Shown here in pieces: positions 60,837-64,000 of a stretch of DNA of 64,000 bases; within the stretch, counting starts at the first letter, position 1, and each line of letters begins with the position of its first letter. Under the pieces are notes generated by a model, which was given only the letters and a program-made list of their open reading frames with translations, searched no databases and was not told where the DNA came from. Location: the NCBI RefSeq assembly GCF_000319575.2, contig NC_021291.1:434001-498000 (forward strand). The letters are read 5' to 3'. The position numbers and the translations under genes were made by a program. The stretch comes from Spiribacter salinus M19-40. Lineage in GTDB: Bacteria; Pseudomonadota; Gammaproteobacteria; Nitrococcales; Nitrococcaceae.

Positions 60837-63835
60837 TGCGTGGGCTGATCTGGCTAACACTCTCTTTGCTGATCGCGCTTGCCGTGGCGCTGGCCTGGCT
60901 GGTCAGTACCGAGCCGGGTGCGCGCTGGCTTGCAGGTCAGGCCGATGACGCCGTGCCGGCGCTATCCGTAGGATCGGTCTCTGGCAGCGTGATTGATCAG
61001 CTTGAGCTGACGGATCTGCAATGGACTGATGCGCAGGGAACCTACTCGGTCAGCGAACTGGCGCTGGACTGGCAGCCGAGCTGCCTGCGGCGGTGGACGT
61101 TCTGTGTTGAGCGGTTGGTCCTTGAGGACCTGGTCGTGGATCGGCGAGCTGCCAGCCGTCAGCCTGAGGGGACAATAACGACGGCGCCGCCGGCGCGCGG
61201 GCTGGGGTTGCCCCTCGATGTGGATGTCCAGTCGCTCTCGATCGAGGCGGGTGTGCTGCGAACAGCGGGGCGGCAATTCGTCTACGACCACCTCGATGCG
61301 CGCTTTAGTCTGCGGGACGCGACACTGGCGATTGAGTCGCTCTCGGTTGCCGGCCCGGCGGGTCAAGCCAGCGCCGAAGGCGAGTTCCTGCTCAAAGATG
61401 ACTGGCCGCTTGCGGCAAGCCTGCATGCTGAGCCCAGCGCCCATCTGACCGAAGGACGGGTTTTGACGGCAAGCGCTGAGCTCAGCGGCCGTGCTGGCGC
61501 ACTGGATGTGGAGGGCACCCTGCGCGGTCTGGAAACCGGGCCGGTGGATCTCTCGCTGTCGCTCGCTTTGCTGGAGCAACCGCTTGTGGTCGAGGCTGAG
61601 GCCCGAGCAGAGGGCGGCAGGCTAAAAGCAGACGCCCGCCTTGGGGAGTCACTGACGGTGGCCGCTGATCTTCAGGCACCTGACCTGGCGGTCTTCTGGC
61701 CAGGGCTCGAGGGCGCGCTAAGCGGCACGATGGATGTATCGGGTGATGTGCACGCGCCGCGCATACGTGCGGACCTGCTTGCACGCGATGTCCGGTACGC
61801 GGGCAGCGCGCTGACGACTGGTTCGCTGGCGGGTTTCTGGGATGCCGAGGCAGGCGGGGACCTCACCCTGGCCGTTGACGGATTGCAGTACGAAGACCAG
61901 GCCCTCGGTCAACTTGAGGCGTCGTTGGAGGGTAAGCCCTCAGCGCATCAGTTCACTCTGGCGCTGGCTGGCGGACCGGTGCCTGTCGAGGTCCAGCTGG
62001 AGGGAGGCATCGCCCCGGATAGCTGGCAATGGCAGGGCCATGTGCTCGGGGCAACGGCCAAGCTGCCGGATGGCCGCTGGCGGCTGGAGGATCAGCCAGC
62101 CCTCGAGCTCGACCCGGCTGAGCGCTCCGTGCAGCTTGCAGGACATTGCTGGGCCCGTGAGGCATACCGTGTGTGTGCTGAGCGCCTCACGGCGAGCCCA
62201 AGTGAGGCTCAGCTTCGGCTGGCCTCAGAGGCCGTCGACCTGGTGGTTGTGGAACGGTGGCTGCCCGCAGACCTGGGACTACCGGGTGAAGTCAGTGGAA
62301 CCGCAGATCTTGACTGGCGGGCGGGCCAGCCGCCAGAAGCGCGTTTGACCCTGGTCACCGAAAACAGCCAAGTCCGGCTGCCACAGCCAGCCGGTGCTGA
62401 GCCACTGGCCCTTGATTACGACCGTGTGGTGGTGGACGCCGATCTACGCCCGGCATCGGCCACCTTGCGTGTCGGGATTGCGGCGGATGACCTCGGTCGC
62501 GGCGGATTCAGCGTGTCGTTTGACCCGACCGTGGCCATGGAGAATGCCGAGGCAACGTCCGTCAATGGAACGGTCTGGCTGGATGCCCTCCCGTTGACAC
62601 CGCTGGCCGGGCTGCTGCCGCAAGTCCGGGGTGTGGCGGGTGCGCTCCGCGCCAACGGCGAGTTAACCGGGGCGCTGGGTTCGCCTGCCTTCCAGGGCCG
62701 GATCGCCCTGCGTGATGGGCGGTTGCGACCGGCCGCCATTTCCACGCCGTTGGAGTCCATTGACCTGGAGGCGGTGATTGAGGGACGTCGGGCTGTGATT
62801 GATGGCCGCTTTGTCGCTGGCGAGGGTCAGGCCACGGTGAGCGGTGATATCGATTGGTCGACAGGCCAGGCTGAAGGGGCCATCAATTTGGTGGGCGAGG
62901 GCTTGGAGATTGAGCAGGGGCCCTCGGTGGCCTTGCAGGTTGATCCATCACTTCGCCTGGCCCTCGAGCCTGAGGTGATCCGGCTGTCTGGCGAGGTGGA
63001 TGTGCCTTACGGGCGTTTGCGCCTGGTGGGGGGCTCCCCAAATGCGACGCGGGTGTCGGGTGATGCCGTGCGCGTGGGCGGCGTGGGTGAGCAGCAGGCT
63101 CGTGCGGAAGCCGCTGGGATGGGCGCGCGATCGCTGGAGAGCGAAATCCGTGTGGTCCTTGGCGATGATGTGCGGTTCGAGGGCTTCGGCGCCGCTGGCG
63201 GGCTCAACGGCGAGGTGCGCCTGCAACAGCTCGGTGGCGAAACGGTTGAGGGTGAGGGGGTGATTGAACTGGTTGACGCCCGTTACCAGGCCTATGGGCA
63301 AGATCTGCGGGTACGCCGCGGGCGTATCATCTTCTCGGGTCCCCTGAGCGACCCACGGCTCGACATCGAGGCGGTCCGTGAGGGCGAGCAGATGATGGCG
63401 GGTGTCCGCGTTGATGGCTCGGCGCGGAGTCCAGGTATAACGCTGTTTTCGACGCCACCGATGGAGCAGGTGGACATTCTGGCCTACCTGCTCACTGGCC
63501 GACCGCCTGGTGAGGAATCGCCAAGTGAGACGGCCCTGCTGGGGCAAGCAGCGTTGTCGCTGGGCGTGCTGGGGGGTGAGAGCGCAGGCCAGGCCTTGGC
63601 CGACGAGCTGGGCATTGAAGGCTTTCAGCTGGAGGCGGGCGGTGAGGGTGAACAAGCGCAGGTCGCGGTGAGTGGATACATCGCCCCCAACCTGCTCGTG
63701 CGCTATGGCGTGGGCGTATTCGAACCGGACGACACGCTGAGTCTGCGCTACTACCTCAGTCAGCAGTTTTACCTGGAGGCGATCAGTGGCACTGAAAGTG
63801 CGCTCGATATTTTCTATACGTTCGACTACGACTGA
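60836..63835 (+). CDS. tamB: Translocation and assembly module subunit TamB
   Basis: TamB bridges the periplasm from an inner-membrane anchor to TamA. The 999-residue protein has an N-terminal signal anchor (GLIWLTLSLLIALAVALAWL), a long beta-rich region, and the C-terminal DUF490/TamB domain with RVRRGRIIFSGPLSDPRLDI read as VRRGRIIFSGPLSDPRLDIE and an aromatic end FYTFDYD. E. coli TamB has 1259 residues, so this is about 20 percent shorter, probably fewer beta-taco repeats. The ATG overlaps the tamA stop by one base. Confidence 0.92.
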   Translation: MRGLIWLTLSLLIALAVALAWLVSTEPGARWLAGQADDAVPALSVGSVSGSVIDQLELTDLQWTDAQGTYSVSELALDWQPSCLRRWTFCVERLVLEDLVVDRRAASRQPEGTITTAPPARGLGLPLDVDVQSLSIEAGVLRTAGRQFVYDHLDARFSLRDATLAIESLSVAGPAGQASAEGEFLLKDDWPLAASLHAEPSAHLTEGRVLTASAELSGRAGALDVEGTLRGLETGPVDLSLSLALLEQPLVVEAEARAEGGRLKADARLGESLTVAADLQAPDLAVFWPGLEGALSGTMDVSGDVHAPRIRADLLARDVRYAGSALTTGSLAGFWDAEAGGDLTLAVDGLQYEDQALGQLEASLEGKPSAHQFTLALAGGPVPVEVQLEGGIAPDSWQWQGHVLGATAKLPDGRWRLEDQPALELDPAERSVQLAGHCWAREAYRVCAERLTASPSEAQLRLASEAVDLVVVERWLPADLGLPGEVSGTADLDWRAGQPPEARLTLVTENSQVRLPQPAGAEPLALDYDRVVVDADLRPASATLRVGIAADDLGRGGFSVSFDPTVAMENAEATSVNGTVWLDALPLTPLAGLLPQVRGVAGALRANGELTGALGSPAFQGRIALRDGRLRPAAISTPLESIDLEAVIEGRRAVIDGRFVAGEGQATVSGDIDWSTGQAEGAINLVGEGLEIEQGPSVALQVDPSLRLALEPEVIRLSGEVDVPYGRLRLVGGSPNATRVSGDAVRVGGVGEQQARAEAAGMGARSLESEIRVVLGDDVRFEGFGAAGGLNGEVRLQQLGGETVEGEGVIELVDARYQAYGQDLRVRRGRIIFSGPLSDPRLDIEAVREGEQMMAGVRVDGSARSPGITLFSTPPMEQVDILAYLLTGRPPGEESPSETALLGQAALSLGVLGGESAGQALADELGIEGFQLEAGGEGEQAQVAVSGYIAPNLLVRYGVGVFEPDDTLSLRYYLSQQFYLEAISGTESALDIFYTFDYD

Positions 63836-63999
63836 CTGGACGAACTCGGGCGTCGGTTGTTTCCGCCCCCGCTGCCGCGCCGATTCCCCCCCGTGCTGCG
63901 GCGATTGTCCATCCGTGCCGGGGCTTTGATGTCAGTGGCGATCAGGTCCGGTGGCGCCATCTCCGAGGGTATTTTCTGGTCAATGTACTTCTCGATGTC
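63826..63999 (-). CDS. rhlB: DEAD-box RNA helicase RhlB-like, C-terminal end (start outside window)
   Basis: An open frame on the minus strand runs from the right edge to a TAG at 63828-63826. It encodes 57 residues beginning DIEKYIDQKIPSEMAPPDLI, which resembles the end of the RhlB helicase core (IETYIG-x-x-IP, then DALMTDL in E. coli). A Gly/Arg/Asn/Ser-rich tail (TGGNRRGSGGGNNRR) follows, as in many RNA helicases that act with RNase E. The last ten bases overlap the end of tamB. The tail lies in a run of seven C on the plus strand that could cause length errors. Confidence 0.6.
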   Translation of the reverse strand, partial: DIEKYIDQKIPSEMAPPDLIATDIKAPARMDNRRSTGGNRRGSGGGNNRRPSSSSQS

Positions 64000-64000
64000 C

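Overview
This is 64 kb of compact, GC-rich gammaproteobacterial chromosome. The class markers are dapA-bamC, TamA/TamB, BepA, MsrP/MsrQ, EttA/YheS, an FNR with four cluster cysteines, and the nrdR-ribD-ribE-ribB-ribH-nusB-thiL string. Many proteins are strongly acidic, a class III (PhaE/PhaC) polyester synthase is present, and spacers are very short. An Ectothiorhodospiraceae-like moderate halophile (for example a Spiribacter relative) fits best; the genus is an inference from style, not from a search.

Layout. 1-4.2 kb: polyhydroxyalkanoate genes, with phaR (cut by the left edge) and phaB on the plus strand and phaE-phaC plus a ribokinase gene on the minus strand. 4.2-8.7 kb: bepA, perM-like, phoH/PIN, gcvR. 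8.8-15.8 kb: dapA-bamC-purL-msrP-msrQ. 15.9-19.7 kb: a Phd/VapC-type toxin-antitoxin pair, a DUF815 ATPase, a DUF2007 zinc protein and yheS. 19.8-24.4 kb: a branched-chain amino-acid type ABC transporter whose binding-protein gene converges on livGFHM. 24.4-31.5 kb: slyD, two EamA exporters, ptrB, a DUF2058 protein, a SHOCT lipoprotein, superoxide dismutase, an IalB-like protein. 31.5-35.2 kb: metH, full length but interrupted by one in-frame TAG. 35.3-39.1 kb: a small membrane protein, an M48 lipoprotein protease, purU, ettA. 39.1-42.3 kb: a HTH/periplasmic-binding-domain regulator divergent from tungstate-type tupBCA. 42.4-49.1 kb: glyA, nrdR, riboflavin genes, nusB, thiL. 49.1-57.1 kb: fnr, sufT, a class III aminotransferase, an MFS transporter, a succinate-semialdehyde-type dehydrogenase, a 2-hydroxyacid dehydrogenase and a class I aminotransferase. 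57.1-64 kb: a GNAT-nitrilase fusion, a DksA/TraR-type zinc protein, tamA-tamB, and the tail of an RhlB-like helicase running in from the right edge.

How it works together. Most of the window is core metabolism: PHA storage, lysine and purine synthesis, one-carbon flow (glyA, metH, purU, gcvR), riboflavin and thiamine cofactors, outer-membrane assembly and protein repair. Accessory content is small: the toxin-antitoxin pair and perhaps the amine-catabolism neighbourhood. I saw no CRISPR array, prophage, insertion sequence, tRNA or rRNA, and no untranslated stretch longer than about 205 bases.

The least ordinary signals are the amber codon inside metH, a 13-bp element repeated on both sides of the tup regulator gene, perfect palindromes upstream of sufT, phaB and the toxin-antitoxin pair, inverted repeats in the glyA leader, and convergent gene pairs that repeatedly share a single CTAG as both stop codons.
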